64,000 bases of DNA from an uncultured Isosphaeraceae bacterium (GCA_945957605.1 CAMFLR010000004.1:62001-126000), one strand, 5' to 3'; numbered from the stretch's first letter, positions 19,001 to 28,319 are shown. A program made the numbers and translations. The notes: generated by a model from the letters alone, not told the origin.

Positions 19001-22000
19001 GCCGACGACAGGCAACAAGCCACCATCAGTTCCCTGTCCGAACGGGTAGATTGTGAGGGGATTTTGCTTCAGTGCGACGTTGGTTCCGGTTACTTCGATC
19101 ACGGGTGCAATCACGTCGTGGCCGGTCTGATTCCGGACGTTGAGGATGACGTCGATCGACCCGCCGACCGAGATGTATCCGCCGGCTTCATGTGGCGAAA
19201 GCTGGCCCTGGGCCACTGTGGTCTCGTTGACATCGGCATCGTTGACAAGCGGCTTCGGCGCGAACGCGGTATTGCCGTTATCAAGGGCTTCGAGCTGGTA
19301 CGTTCCCGGCGGCATTGCGTTGAGATTGAATGCGGCGAAGATGTGCGTCGAATCGGCGTAAGTAACCGACATCGCGGCGTATGCCGTGCTGCTCGCATCC
19401 ACTAGACGTACGGTCGTGTGAGGTGTGAAACCGGCGCCGGTAAGGGCGTAAGTGGTGATACCCTGCGTTGCATACGACTGCAGAGCATACTTCTGAATTT
19501 CAAGAGACGAAGTCGACACGGAGAGCGTGAAGGATTGGCCGGCACCTGCAGCGCCTCGGCCATGCAGGAGGATGTAGGTAGCGCCCGGCTGCGAACCGGG
19601 GAGGATCAGACTCTGGATTAGGTCGCTTGGCGTAGGATAGTCGTGGTCGAATGTGGATACGGTCGGGAATTGGAGGGCCCGGACCAGAAAATCGGCTTGC
19701 GAAGGCGACGTGAAATTCGCGGTGAGCTTGACGTCCTGTCCCGCCGGGACGTTGACCCGATAGTAGACGTCTTGCCCCGATGCGATCGAGCCAGAAATTG
19801 GTGTGCCGGGAGTGATCGTGGGGATCGCAACGGCGAGAGCGGCCGACGCGAGCACGTTGTTGCTTCGATCGACGTCGGGTTCTAGCGACTGGCCGTCGGC
19901 CTCGACGAGTACGTGATAGTTTCCTTCCGCCGTACCGGGCAAAATTGCCGTGAGCGTTCCTTGGTAGCTCGCACCAACGGCGAGGCCGCCGTTATGAGTC
20001 ACGTGGCCGATCATGATGGCGCTGGGATCGAGCGTGGTGAGACTTGAGAGGAAAATGGTGTCGACCCAGCTTCCTGTGAGTGCACTCCCGCCCTGGTTCT
20101 TGATCGTGAAGTTGACGGTGATCGGCTGCCCCGCGAATGCATTTGTCGACGTTACAGCGGCATTTGTAACGATGAGGTCGGGCTGATTCGAGATCGCTTG
20201 GAGCGTGAGATTGGTGGGATTGAGGATGGGGTTCAGAATCGCTTGGCCACCCACGGAAAGCCCGCTCGTGGTCGAGAAATTGCCATTCTCGCCAGCGAAT
20301 GAAAGCACGGTGAACGTTTGACCAATAGCCGTGCCAAAGCCGTTGACGAGCTTGATATCGAGCGTGCCGCCGAGGTTTGCGGTGCCATTTACAATCACCT
20401 GGTCGTACTGTTTGCTCGGGGAGGTTCCGCCGAGTGCGACGGTGAGCGCTCCGGTCGGCGTTTGAGTGAAGTTGCCCGTCACGTTGAGCGTTCCGGTGGC
20501 GATGCCCAGGTCGAGACTAGCCGCGTTTGTCAGGTCCCCCTGAACCGATCCCGGTCCGCTGAACATACCCCCCTGGATGTTGATTCCAGCATGTGGAGCG
20601 GTCGCTAAAGTCCCCCATTGCAGGCTGGTGCCTCCACCCGTCTGGAGATACGACGCGACGGTCAGGGTGCTATTCAGACCGAGGCTAACGACACCTGCGT
20701 TGGTGAGTGCGGCGGTGTCGGTGATGTTGGCGCCGCCGGTTATTGTGAGCTGCGCGCCGCTTGCATTGGCGGCGAGAGTCGAAAGGGCGCTGGTTGATCC
20801 CAGGTCGCTGTAGATATGCGAACTGGGGCCGCTGAGCACGATCTTCGCGGCGTTCGTCGTAATCTGCGAGCCTATGATCTCGAGTTTGCTGTTGTTGGTC
20901 GCTTCCCAGGTTCCGCCGGTGAGGGCTCCGCCTGCTAGATTCGTGGCACCCTGAATGGCCAGAGTACCGCCGTCGTCGGCGTTGACGGTGCCGTTCATCG
21001 TGACCGTGCTGCCGGCGGTGCTGCCGATGTAGCCGTGACCGTGGATCGAGATGCCGGGAGCGATGGTCAGCGCAGTGTTTGTGCCCAGAAGCAGCAAGCC
21101 TTGATTGCCGCCGCCCTGGCTATCGATTGAGATCGTGCCCGTGCCGCTCAGGGCCTCGGTTCCGGTGAATGTGAGGGAGTTCGTACCTGCGAGCGCGATC
21201 GTTGCGCCGACGAGTGTGAGACCGTTCGTGATGAGCGGGCTCAGCCCACTGCCGTACAGGCTGTCGTCGAGAGTTCCCTGGATCGTGACACCATTGAGGG
21301 TACCGCCTCCCTTAACCAGCAATTCCGCCCCGGCAGTGGTTGTGATCAGGCCGCCAATGATGATGCCGCCGTCGAGGACGAGCGCTCCGGTGATATCGTT
21401 GAGCACGAGCGGGATGTCGTTGGTCAGAGTTCCGGCAATGCCGATGAATCCCTGCGTCGCGTCGATGGTGCCGATCGTCGACGTCTTGAAATATCCGCCC
21501 AGTTCCAGCGTGGAGTTGTGCGATGTGATGAGTCCGGTGCTCGACCAAGACGTGCCCGCGGCGCCCTGGAGAGTAAGCGGGCCGCCGCCATCGGCGTCGA
21601 TCGTACCCTGGTTGAGAACGCTTCCGGATTGGATGTTGACCGTTCCGTTCGTCCCATGCAGCGTAACTCCCGCGCCAAGTGTGAGGTTGCCCTGGACCTG
21701 CATCGCACCGCCGCGGCCCGCAAACACAATCTGTCCGTTCCCGCCGACCGTCTGATTTCCGTTGAACGATATCTGGGGCAGAAACGTTGCTGCGTTCACT
21801 TGAATCACGCTGCCGTTGGCGAGCGTCAGACCGCCATTAACCGCGGCCGAGCCGGTCGCAACGAGCACGTTGCCAGGCTGCGGCTGGCCAGCTACCGTCG
21901 CGCCCAAGGTTAGGCCGGAAAGCGTCCCTCCTGCGTCGGTCTGCAGGTTTTGGCTGCCCAAGGTAGCCAGAGCGCCGCCCTGAATGGTGCCACCTTCAAG

Positions 22001-23899
22001 AATCCACGAACCCTTGGTCGCGCCGAGAACCAGAGTGCTGCCGGCATTGTTCAATTGTCCGGTGACATTGACCACGCCGCCGGTTCGAGTGAAGTTCGCC
22101 AGGTCGGCCGTGGCAAAGTTGCCGCCCAGGTTGAGCGTGCCGTTCTGCACCACGATCGCGCCCGTGTTCGACCACGACCCAGCAAGTGAAAGCGTGCTGT
22201 TGCTTGTCGTTTCAAGGAGAGCGCCGGCCGCATTTGTCCAGGAAGCGGTTGTGGGGTCGAAATACATGTTGCCGCCGGAAGTGGCTTCGAGAATGCCTCC
22301 GGCCGCATTCGTCCATGATGTGCCACCGAAGAGGCCGAACTCGATCCCGCCGGTGTCGGCGTCGATTGTTCCCTGGTTGATCAGGCTTCCACTGGTGACG
22401 AGGAGTGAACCATTTCCCCCGTGCAGAGTGACTCCCGGGCCCATCGTCATGTTGCCCGCGACTTTCATTGTTCCGCCACGGCTGGCGAACTGGATTTGCC
22501 CGGTTCCGGTGACGGATTGGTTACCGACGAACGAGACTGTGGGCAGGAAAGTTGCCGCACTAATTTCGACCAGGCCGAGATTGCCCAGAGTGAGTCCGTT
22601 GGCAATCGTGGCTGCTCCCGTGGCCACCAAAAACTCGCCGGGTTCATCTACTCCGCCGATGGCTGTCCCGAGGGTGAGACCGTCTAGCGCTCCGCCGGAA
22701 TAAGTTGAGTTCAGCACAGTGCCGTCGAGCGTCACGAGTGCGCCGCCCTTGAGCGAACCGCCGGCGAGGTTCCACGAGCCTGTCGCGGCGTCTAGGATCA
22801 ACGTGGATCCAGTGTTGTTGAGCGTGCCGGTCAGGTTCACCGTGCCGCCGTTCGACGTGATGCTGTTCGGGCCGGCGGCGGTCGTGAACGTGCCGCCCAG
22901 ATTCAGCGTCGATTGATTCGTTGTGAACTGCCCAGTGTTGCTCCAGTTTCCGCTCAGGTTTGCTGTGCTGCCGTTATCGAGTTCGAGCAGACCGGCGTTG
23001 CTCCAGTTACCTTCCAGATTCAGAGTGCCGTTGTTTGCTTTGAGCGAAGCACCGGCGGCATTACTCCAGTTGCCGGTAATTGAGAAGGTGCGACCGTAGT
23101 CAGGCTCGATGATTCCTTCGTTGATCAGATTGCCGATCGAGCTTTTGATCAGTCCACCAGTTCCGTGAACTGTGATCCCTGGGCCGAGCGTGACGGGAGA
23201 GCCAATCGTTGAAATGGTTCCCACCAAGCCGGGCGATCCGCTCGTTCCTAGCACGATGTTGCCGGTTCCGTCGATCGTCGCTTCCACCAGTTCAAGCTCG
23301 CCGGCATCGCCGACGGTGATCTGTCCGCCGTCTGCGAGTGTCAGGCTTTGCTGGACGGTTGCCTTTGCATCCACGAAGCTCAATATGCCGCGGAGGGTGA
23401 TATCCTGAAGATTTGCGCCGGCGGCGGTAGTCGTCACAGTTGTGCCGGCCTGGATATCGGCGGCGGCGAGTGAACTACCGTTAATCACAATTCCAGCGGA
23501 ATCCTTCAACAAGCCGCGCGGCGTGTTTCCAATGAGTCCGGCGCCGCCCGTAAGCTGAAGGCCATCCAAGCCATTGATGACGAGTGGCGCGTCCGAGGTC
23601 AGGCTGTGGATATCGTGTACGACGAGCTTCGAGATCGAGACGGCACCGCCGAAATTCAAAGCTGGGATGACTACATCGTCGGCAGATCCCGGGACGTGGT
23701 TCGTACTCCAATTCGACGCATCGTCCCAATCGCCAGCGTTTTGGTTGATCCACGTGACCACAGACAGCATCCGGCGCTCTTCCAGTTCCTCGATGTGAAG
23801 GCGACGAACGAGCGCCTTCCGCGACTTTTGGCGAACGATCGCGGCAGCTCGCCTGCGGGCTTTTCGCGGACTGGAATCTTGATGCGAAGTGCGTGGCAT
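13052..23899 (-). CDS. Giant LEER protein: beta-helix, CARDB, RHS/YD, MBG, dockerin
   Basis: A 3615-residue exported surface protein. The ATG at 23899 follows GGGGAGAG. Basic N-terminus with LEER at 39-42. Order: G8/beta-helix repeats (about 60-1200), a CARDB-like domain (1236-1350, IKNQGGSAL), a PPC-like domain (1356-1460, SGSIASGQDVYYRVNVPAGQ), a DUF6531-type RHS start (about 1745) and some 25 YD repeats (1790-2530). The RHS core ends at GNIYEYATNNPVTQADPTGF, followed by a hydrophobic segment (2636-2683), a beta domain (2730-2880), fibronectin-like (about 2900), two Ig-like (3000-3190) and three MBG domains (3190-3443). A linker then leads to a type I dockerin (3553-3613, DFNGDRTVTTVD and DFNGDGIVDVND). 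No toxin domain ends the RHS part. Upstream by 247 bp lies a receptor kinase gene. Confidence 0.88.
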   Translation of the reverse strand: MPRTSHQDSSPRKARRRAAAIVRQKSRKALVRRLHIEELEERRMLSVVTWINQNAGDWDDASNWSTNHVPGSADDVVIPALNFGGAVSISKLVVHDIHSLTSDAPLVINGLDGLQLTGGAGLIGNTPRGLLKDSAGIVINGSSLAAADIQAGTTVTTTAAGANLQDITLRGILSFVDAKATVQQSLTLADGGQITVGDAGELELVEATIDGTGNIVLGTSGSPGLVGTISTIGSPVTLGPGITVHGTGGLIKSSIGNLINEGIIEPDYGRTFSITGNWSNAAGASLKANNGTLNLEGNWSNAGLLELDNGSTANLSGNWSNTGQFTTNQSTLNLGGTFTTAAGPNSITSNGGTVNLTGTLNNTGSTLILDAATGSWNLAGGSLKGGALVTLDGTVLNSTYSGGALDGLTLGTAIGGVDEPGEFLVATGAATIANGLTLGNLGLVEISAATFLPTVSFVGNQSVTGTGQIQFASRGGTMKVAGNMTMGPGVTLHGGNGSLLVTSGSLINQGTIDADTGGIEFGLFGGTSWTNAAGGILEATSGGNMYFDPTTASWTNAAGALLETTSNSTLSLAGSWSNTGAIVVQNGTLNLGGNFATADLANFTRTGGVVNVTGQLNNAGSTLVLGATKGSWILEGGTIQGGALATLGSQNLQTDAGGTLSGLTLGATVAGQPQPGNVLVATGSAAVNGGLTLANGSVIQVNAATFLPQISFNGNQTVGGNGQIVFAGRGGAMQVQGNLTLGAGVTLHGTNGTVNIQSGSVLNQGTIDADGGGPLTLQGAAGTSWSSTGLITSHNSTLELGGYFKTSTIGTIDATQGFIGIAGTLTNDIPLVLNDITGALVLDGGIIIGGLITTTAGAELLVKGGGTLNGVTIQGTLDDSLYGSGLSPLITNGLTLVGATIALAGTNSLTFTGTEALSGTGTISIDSQGGGNQGLLLLGTNTALTIAPGISIHGHGYIGSTAGSTVTMNGTVNADDGGTLAIQGATNLAGGALTGGTWEATNNSKLEIIGSQITTNAAKIVLSGPSSHIYSDLGSTSALSTLAANASGAQLTITGGANITDTAALTNAGVVSLGLNSTLTVASYLQTGGGTSLQWGTLATAPHAGINIQGGMFSGPGSVQGDLTNAASLDLGIATGTLNVTGNFTQTPTGALTVALGGTSPSKQYDQVIVNGTANLGGTLDIKLVNGFGTAIGQTFTVLSFAGENGNFSTTSGLSVGGQAILNPILNPTNLTLQAISNQPDLIVTNAAVTSTNAFAGQPITVNFTIKNQGGSALTGSWVDTIFLSSLTTLDPSAIMIGHVTHNGGLAVGASYQGTLTAILPGTAEGNYHVLVEADGQSLEPDVDRSNNVLASAALAVAIPTITPGTPISGSIASGQDVYYRVNVPAGQDVKLTANFTSPSQADFLVRALQFPTVSTFDHDYPTPSDLIQSLILPGSQPGATYILLHGRGAAGAGQSFTLSVSTSSLEIQKYALQSYATQGITTYALTGAGFTPHTTVRLVDASSTAYAAMSVTYADSTHIFAAFNLNAMPPGTYQLEALDNGNTAFAPKPLVNDADVNETTVAQGQLSPHEAGGYISVGGSIDVILNVRNQTGHDVIAPVIEVTGTNVALKQNPLTIYPFGQGTDGGLLPVVGPYSHVKLDISAPVVPAQAGVGGTIGYGVVDLQAPIDWNSQKDVLRPSNISADAWDAIYANFIQALGPTPAVMQQVLFNDELYLSSLGESVTSVDQLMGYELMKAEDAMTGPSLNTAVDDSIPAPGTPLSFQRTYIQSLDGRYRLGTLGRGWVSNWDISASTDAAGKVTIFDAGHIRVFTPMSGGGYQSEPGDYGALNLVGGVYQLREKDGTITAFLHDGRLNYIQDANGNRVTAGYNGTQLMTLTHSDGDSLFLVYNPQGRISQIIDSAGWSTTYTYDGSGQHLLSVSNPSGTTQYTYIDGANIEQEHALQSITHADGTHTNFSYDALGRLSQQSGDGGSGQLNYTYFNPGGYTITDANNAVTQILYDVNGQPAQTTDPLGNITQLRYDSNGQLIMSGLVGGLSTSFTYDANGNVTKIVDPLGNTSQFSYNPLFGSLENYVDPLGNATGYQQDGQGNPLGITYPNFSSMQATSDASGNLIQAVDARGQIVANDYNGRGQIIDQTLSDGTHIVYTYDNQGNLASATDANGTTTLTYDNAHHLTKIAYPNNQYLKYTYDAGGRRSSMTDQTGFTVNYQYDAVGRLAVLSDGQNNLIASYSYDAAGRLLCEDMGNGTYTTYTYDLAGNTKSLINYAPNNSINSRFDYTYDANGLRTTMTTLQGTTTYGYNAAGELTSVLLPGNRTITYSYDATGNRTEVSDSGVATDYTTNNLNQYTSVGGTSYTYDAAGNLIVKVGGGTGTIYTYDTEDRLTGVQNATDTWIYQYDALGNRIGAIHNGQAEHFLIDPLGQNALVGEFDSKGNLLAHYTQGIGLTSRIDASNAKTFYNFDGSGNTVGISGSAGTYVNSYSYLPFGEIQSSAQTIANPFQFGGQLGVMAQGNGLNIMGARFYDPATGRFLSRDPIGIAGGGNIYEYATNNPVTQADPTGFYPVGYGYGPAANLGFYGGQASSYGSQTVYVVNADLTSTVVTGAKTAVASVEENPGVWSTVTAAASGAWATFNTWAAGTALGEATGIFGLSVGAGGAALLATVASIGAAIVSVGLVFDQASKLYQEWPRVAPHYDVIKDQNGEYSVVQIAAVDPNYISGPAGYGSQGFIQPQTELPYEIGFENESDALAPAQTVTITEQIDPNLDWSTFQLGDFGFGGRTYTVPAGRQFYTTRIDATSSVGVFVDVTGNFDEQTGLLTWQFTSIDPETLDEPKGIVLEGFLPPDKTAPEGQGWVSYTVLPKASDLSGTVIQAMASVVFNTNAPIDTPKALNTIDATAPESSVTALPQTSSPSFGVSWSGNDNPGGSGIAGYDIYVSDNGGVYTPFLLGTAATSATFTGQSGHTYSFYSVATDNVGNIEPTPASAQAQTFVLVGAGTSTAIQSSQNPSPYGSIVTFTATVSATQPGADVPSGAVQFVVDGANVGSPVTLVNGAATSPTLGALGVGNHSIIALYIPDSTEFSGSQASLAGGESITKAETSVSVESSLAAPVYGDALTFTAFVAPTNPALATPTGAVQFLLNGVSFGAPVILVNGIATTLPISSLGAGTYLVSAVYSGSGPLASAVADDLPITISRALLSISADDKKRIYGQANPAFTYTVMGLVNGDSASVLSGSPSFSTTATAASHVGSYPITIDTGTLSAANYDITQFDSGTLTINQAALTVRADHQTKVYGQTLPNLTATFSGFVNGDTLAVVGGAPSLSTTATAASPVGTYPITVTLATLSALDYTFSAVNGSLDVTKAHLTVTANDQDMGHGDAVPALTDAITGFVNGDLPSVIAGVPKLSTTATSLSAAGQYPINVDVSGVSATNYDFNGIPGTLTVHPKVTDVRVHWGKQSISIVGLNRDLPFATIQSLEVIFSDPVQAPDASALSLTSRSNSGVNYLPSTSGTTASADVTWNLPSAIGIDALLLSLDKTRIGALVGAKSIGLFGANSWNFDVLPGDFNGDRTVTTVDAIYTRNDMVGPYVTWADFNGDGIVDVNDVIFVQKKIGTKLPPSN
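21350..22760 (-). repeat. Two long beta-helix repeat units in the RHS giant
   Basis: Two successive units of about 260 residues share the same order of phrases (DGLTLG/SGLTLG, AATFLP, GNQ(S/T)V, GQI(Q/V)FA, GVTLHG, NQGTIDAD). This indicates duplication of a whole helical segment rather than of single rungs. Confidence 0.6.
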
Positions 23900-24146
23900 C
23901 GTGGTGCTCTCCCCGGCTGAAACCCGCAAGTCGTGTTTGTTCACCTGGAACCGCAAGCGCGCAGAGCCCCATTCCCAACTGGGTGTAACCAGCCGGGTTT
24001 TGGCCCAGGGTGGCCGTGTGCTTACGAACGAATCGACGCCCCTAAGGACTCAATTGCGTTCGGAACGCGATTGGTAACAGGCGAAATCGCGTTTTCAGAA
24101 AATTCCTGGGAAAACGCATTGGGGCGGAGTGGGGGGCAATTCTGGG

Positions 24147-27100
24147 TCAGCGGGCGAAGGGATTGGAAGGGAGGTTTGGGAGATTCGTACCAAACAAGTT
24201 GCGAGCTTCTGCGAACAAGCCATCGATCTCGTAGCTCTCGCCTGCGTCGGTAATCCTGGCCTGAGCTCGCCACTGCTCGGCTCGTGCGAGGGTGGCTCTC
24301 GCGAGTTCAATGCGACCGAGACGATGCTGACACATCGCGAGCACGAGCAGGTCGAACACATCAGGGCCACGTTCTTTGATGTTCAACTCGCTAAGTTTGA
24401 CGCTCTCTTGATACTCGCCAACGCGATACAGAGAAAGAGCCAGCGTATTCCTGACATTTTGCTTGTTCGACATGATTGCCAGAGCCCACCGCGCCCAGCG
24501 GACAGCTTCGGCCGGATCGCCGCGACCTGGCCGCAGAGCGAGACACCAGGCGAGTTCGTTGGCGGGAAGCCCCCAGTCAGGCCGCTCTCGAAGGCTGGCT
24601 TTGTAGTCGGCCGCCGCCAGTGGCCATAGGCCGATTTTTGCCCAGATTCGGGCGCGACGATAGAGCTGGTCGGGATCCGTCATTTTCGATCGGAGCATTC
24701 CACGGAAAGCGTAAGACGCTTCAAGCAAAGCTTCGAAGCCAGAGAGACGCAACAGTCCCTTATCATCAACGCCCATGACCGTGACTGGTCCGGGAGTCGA
24801 TTCAAGCTCATCGTCGTCATCGTGACTCTCGAACAGGTCTGGAAACCCTCGCGCCAGGTTCAACCCGACAAGCCTTTGGCGGATTCGCGCGAGATCCCAA
24901 AGCGCGACCTTTTGGTTGCTGTATGAAACGGCGAGCAACCGGCCATCTGGGCTAAAGCTCGTGGAATAAGGGCTGACGTCGTCCGGCCCCTCAAGAGTTG
25001 CGAGAATCTCTCCCGTATCAACATCGGCGAGTCGCACCACTGAACGAGTCGCCTCGTTGATTGCAACGAGCTTGCCGCTGGGATGGAACTCCACCATCTT
25101 GAAGCCAGTGTTCCCGCCATGGGGGATCTCGGTCGCGAGAGTCCAGTCAGAGGTTCGGTAGAAACGAATATGAGACGCTCCAGTCATCGCGATCAGCCGG
25201 CCGTCGGGACTGAAGTCCGCTCTGCTGTTGACAACAGGGAACTCGTGCACGAGCCTGTTGCGATTCACGTCCCAGATGCGGACGGTCGTTTCTTTGCGAG
25301 TTGATTCAACTCCCGACGTGGCAACCCACCGGCCGTCGCGACTGACATCGAGGTAGCCGACGTCGTTGTGCGGACCGAGCCACGTAGAACTCCAGGGACG
25401 GCCTGGGTCGAGGAGTAAGGTTGCCTGGTAGCCCTTGGCACTTAATGCAAGGAACCGTCCTTTGGAATCGCTATCGAGGCCCGTGGGAATGTTTCCTGAG
25501 TTTCCGAGGAAAGGCGCGAGCAGCATTGGCGGGCCAATGGTTCCTTCGCCATTCTCTCCCGGCCGAAAACGCCAGTGGCATAGGCCGAGAAAGTTGTAGG
25601 TGACGAGTGAGCCGTCGGGAAGGAAGACTGCTTCGTCGCAAACGCCAATCGGCAATCGTGCTACTTGCGAGCCGTCGCTTGCTCGGACGATGAGCACGCC
25701 GTCGGGCCGCATCGGTAGCGCCACGAATCGGCTATCGGGACTAAAACTCACGCGAGCGGGGCCGAAATGCTGATCGGTGGGAGGATCGGCCAGGGCACGG
25801 CAATCGATATATCGATAACCATCGCCTGATCCAATCCGATAGCGCGTGAGGCTATTGGGAAAGCCTGCGACCGGGTCGCGATTCGACTTCGTCCAGCCCC
25901 AGAAGTTACCTGGCAACACCATAAGCTGGCGGCCACGCAACGGATCCCAGCAACGCACCGTGCCGTCCCAGGCCCAGGATGCGAGAAGCCCGTTTGTTCC
26001 CAGGAAGAGCACGTTGATTCCGCTCGCTTGATGCCCCTGGAGCATCGAGAGCTGCTCCGCTGTTCCAACTTCGTAGACCCAGATTGACCGGTCGCTCGAA
26101 ACGGCGAGTAGGCGGCCTTCGGGGCTCAGCGCCACGGTCGAATGCACGCGCAGCGCTGGGAGCTTCGGTTCGAAAAGCGTCCTGTCGGTTTGGACGTCGT
26201 GAACCCATGCTTTTCCAGCGTCCTGGTTGAGGACGGCGACCCGCTTTCCATCGGCGGAGAGGGAAAGCGCCATGAAGTTGAGCCGGGTAGGGAATGTCGA
26301 CGGGATCCGGCATCGGCCCGCTACGGTCATATCGGGAAGGTTGAAGAGATCGACTTCGCCATCCGGTCGTAAAACTGCGACCTGCAAGCCGTCGCTACGG
26401 AATTTCGCGCAACGTACGTCGACCGGCCAGGCCGAGGGGATTTCGCTCCGCTCCAGATCCCACAGCTCGATTCGTCCCGCCGGCGCAGACACGAGTAGGA
26501 ATCGACCGCCTGGATTCAAGAACGGCCAAAACCGTTGTCCCGCATTCTTCGGTCGAACCACGCTGAGTTCCGACTGATCGGACAGCCGGCGAATGTGAAT
26601 CTCGCCATCCTTGCCGAGGTGGACTTGTCGGTCGACGTCGAATGCGAAAGAGTCGAGATGCTCGTATACATCGAGTCCGCTCCAGGTTTGAATTGGCCGC
26701 ATTCCCCCTTCGGCGAGCGCTGCAATTGCTTCGTCGCGCAACTCCTTCAGCAGAGTCGGGGGAGTTGCATCATCCTGGGCGATCTGTGCGGCGCGGCTAA
26801 GCGTTTCGACCGCTGCGTCTCGCACACCGGGTTCGCGGGCATGTCGTAGCGCGCGGCTTTGCAACAACAACGAACGTGCAAGCTCGATCCTGGTGTTTTG
26901 CTCTTCGCGCCGCTTCTCGTCGCGCTGGGTGCGGAAGGTCAAGGCGGCGACGGTCGATCCCACGGCAAGTACCGTCGTAAGCAATGCTGCCAGCAAGGTG
27001 AGAACCGCGAGCGCGGGATTTTTTCGCGACCATCGCCAGAGCCGTTCGGGGGCCGACGCCCGCCTTGAATGGATTGGGCGGCCCGCGAGGAAACGATCGA

Positions 27101-28316
27101 GTTCCCGCGCCATTTCCGCCGCGCCGGCGAATCGATCGGACGGACGCTTGGCCATCGCCTTCAGTACGATCGTTTCGAGGTCACGCGGGATTCGTGCGTC
27201 GAGTGCTCTTGGCCGCGAAGGCTCGACCTGAAGGATCGCGTTCATCAGCAACATGCGATCGAGGGCAGAGAATGCCGGTCGTAGCGTCAGCAATTCATAA
27301 AGCGTGAGGCCAAGGCTGTAGACGTCTGATCGTGCGTCGGCCTTGCCTCGGAAACGCTCAGGCGCCATGTAACGCAGCGTGCCCACAACGTCGCCTGCGG
27401 CCGTGAGTTCCTCGGTCCCTTCTTCCCTCGCCAGGCCAAAGTCAGTTACCCAAAGAGTGCCCTCGAGGTCGAGAAGGAGATTTGCCGGCTTGATGTCGCG
27501 ATGCAAAACGCCGTGCGTGTGGGCGTGAGCCAGTGCCTCGGCGGCCTGCAGGCCCATGCGGGCCACAGCTCGAAAATAGTGTCGCTCCTGGCCACCGTAC
27601 CCGGACAGAGACGACGAGGAATTTGATACTTGCACCTGTTCTGTGGGCGCTTCGACACTCGTACTGGCGCCAGTTAGCGGGGCTCGGTATTGGCCAGTCC
27701 GGAGCCCGGTGGCAAGGCGTGGCGGCAAGTCGCCATCGGCGACATCGCCAGTCGTGAGGTTGCTACTGCCATCGTCGCGTTGGCGGGTCAACTCTGCGAG
27801 AACCGTGTCGAGGCTTCGTCCCTCGATGTACTGCATCGCGTAGTAGTGAATGCCTTCGTGTGTACCCACCCCGAAAACCGGCACGATGTTTGTGTGGTGC
27901 AGCCGTGCCGCAGCCCGTGACTCGCGCTGGAACCGAACGAGATGAACGGCCTCCATGTGGCGGTTGAGCGATAACACCTTTAACGCGACGCGCCGCCCCA
28001 GGCTCTCCTGTTCAGCCTCGTAAACCACACCCATGCCGCCACGGCCGATTTCGCGGAGAATTCGAAATTCGCCAAGCCGATCGGGTGGTGTTGCGGTCGA
28101 TGGACTCGCGCCTTCTGTCCGACGGTTTTCCTGACGCGTCCCACCGACCCGTTCCATCATCACCAGGGTCGGAAAGAGGTCGCGAATATCATCGGCGAGG
28201 TCGGGGTTGTGCTGAACGTATTCAGTAATCGAGGGATGTTCGCCGCGGCGGAGACGCTCGGCGAATTCGTAAGCCAGGTCGTTGAATACCTCAGAAGGGG
28301 TGGCTGGATCGCCCAT
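24147..28316 (-). CDS. Ser/Thr protein kinase with WD40 and TPR repeats
   Basis: A 1389-residue receptor-type kinase. The N-terminal 80 residues match the short helical leader of planctomycete kinases (EFAERLRRGEHPSITEY). The kinase domain (about 83-410) has GRGGMGVVYEAE, ALKVL, HRDIKPANLLLD (Asp274), DFGLAREE (Asp292) and APERFRG; a Ser/Thr-rich loop of about 80 residues is inserted before the catalytic loop. A membrane segment follows at about 432-460. The outer part has WD40-like propeller repeats (about 560-1150) and TPR-like helices (1205-1375). Its ATG is 3 bp after the stop of the ECF sigma gene, so the two are translationally coupled. This sigma-kinase pairing suggests that ligand sensing by the propeller controls the sigma factor by phosphorylation; that is inference from the family. 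Confidence 0.92.
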   Translation of the reverse strand: MGDPATPSEVFNDLAYEFAERLRRGEHPSITEYVQHNPDLADDIRDLFPTLVMMERVGGTRQENRRTEGASPSTATPPDRLGEFRILREIGRGGMGVVYEAEQESLGRRVALKVLSLNRHMEAVHLVRFQRESRAAARLHHTNIVPVFGVGTHEGIHYYAMQYIEGRSLDTVLAELTRQRDDGSSNLTTGDVADGDLPPRLATGLRTGQYRAPLTGASTSVEAPTEQVQVSNSSSSLSGYGGQERHYFRAVARMGLQAAEALAHAHTHGVLHRDIKPANLLLDLEGTLWVTDFGLAREEGTEELTAAGDVVGTLRYMAPERFRGKADARSDVYSLGLTLYELLTLRPAFSALDRMLLMNAILQVEPSRPRALDARIPRDLETIVLKAMAKRPSDRFAGAAEMARELDRFLAGRPIHSRRASAPERLWRWSRKNPALAVLTLLAALLTTVLAVGSTVAALTFRTQRDEKRREEQNTRIELARSLLLQSRALRHAREPGVRDAAVETLSRAAQIAQDDATPPTLLKELRDEAIAALAEGGMRPIQTWSGLDVYEHLDSFAFDVDRQVHLGKDGEIHIRRLSDQSELSVVRPKNAGQRFWPFLNPGGRFLLVSAPAGRIELWDLERSEIPSAWPVDVRCAKFRSDGLQVAVLRPDGEVDLFNLPDMTVAGRCRIPSTFPTRLNFMALSLSADGKRVAVLNQDAGKAWVHDVQTDRTLFEPKLPALRVHSTVALSPEGRLLAVSSDRSIWVYEVGTAEQLSMLQGHQASGINVLFLGTNGLLASWAWDGTVRCWDPLRGRQLMVLPGNFWGWTKSNRDPVAGFPNSLTRYRIGSGDGYRYIDCRALADPPTDQHFGPARVSFSPDSRFVALPMRPDGVLIVRASDGSQVARLPIGVCDEAVFLPDGSLVTYNFLGLCHWRFRPGENGEGTIGPPMLLAPFLGNSGNIPTGLDSDSKGRFLALSAKGYQATLLLDPGRPWSSTWLGPHNDVGYLDVSRDGRWVATSGVESTRKETTVRIWDVNRNRLVHEFPVVNSRADFSPDGRLIAMTGASHIRFYRTSDWTLATEIPHGGNTGFKMVEFHPSGKLVAINEATRSVVRLADVDTGEILATLEGPDDVSPYSTSFSPDGRLLAVSYSNQKVALWDLARIRQRLVGLNLARGFPDLFESHDDDDELESTPGPVTVMGVDDKGLLRLSGFEALLEASYAFRGMLRSKMTDPDQLYRRARIWAKIGLWPLAAADYKASLRERPDWGLPANELAWCLALRPGRGDPAEAVRWARWALAIMSNKQNVRNTLALSLYRVGEYQESVKLSELNIKERGPDVFDLLVLAMCQHRLGRIELARATLARAEQWRAQARITDAGESYEIDGLFAEARNLFGTNLPNLPSNPFAR

Positions 28317-28319
28317 TGG

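Noticed and set aside
21984-22703. Long plus-strand open frame (239 codons) opposite the RHS giant, and similar ones at 16403-16981, 18779-19405 and 21105-21755
   Set aside because: They lie fully antisense to a well-supported gene with clear domains, have no family motifs, and show the Pro/Val/Arg bias expected from the complement of a repetitive G+C-rich gene.
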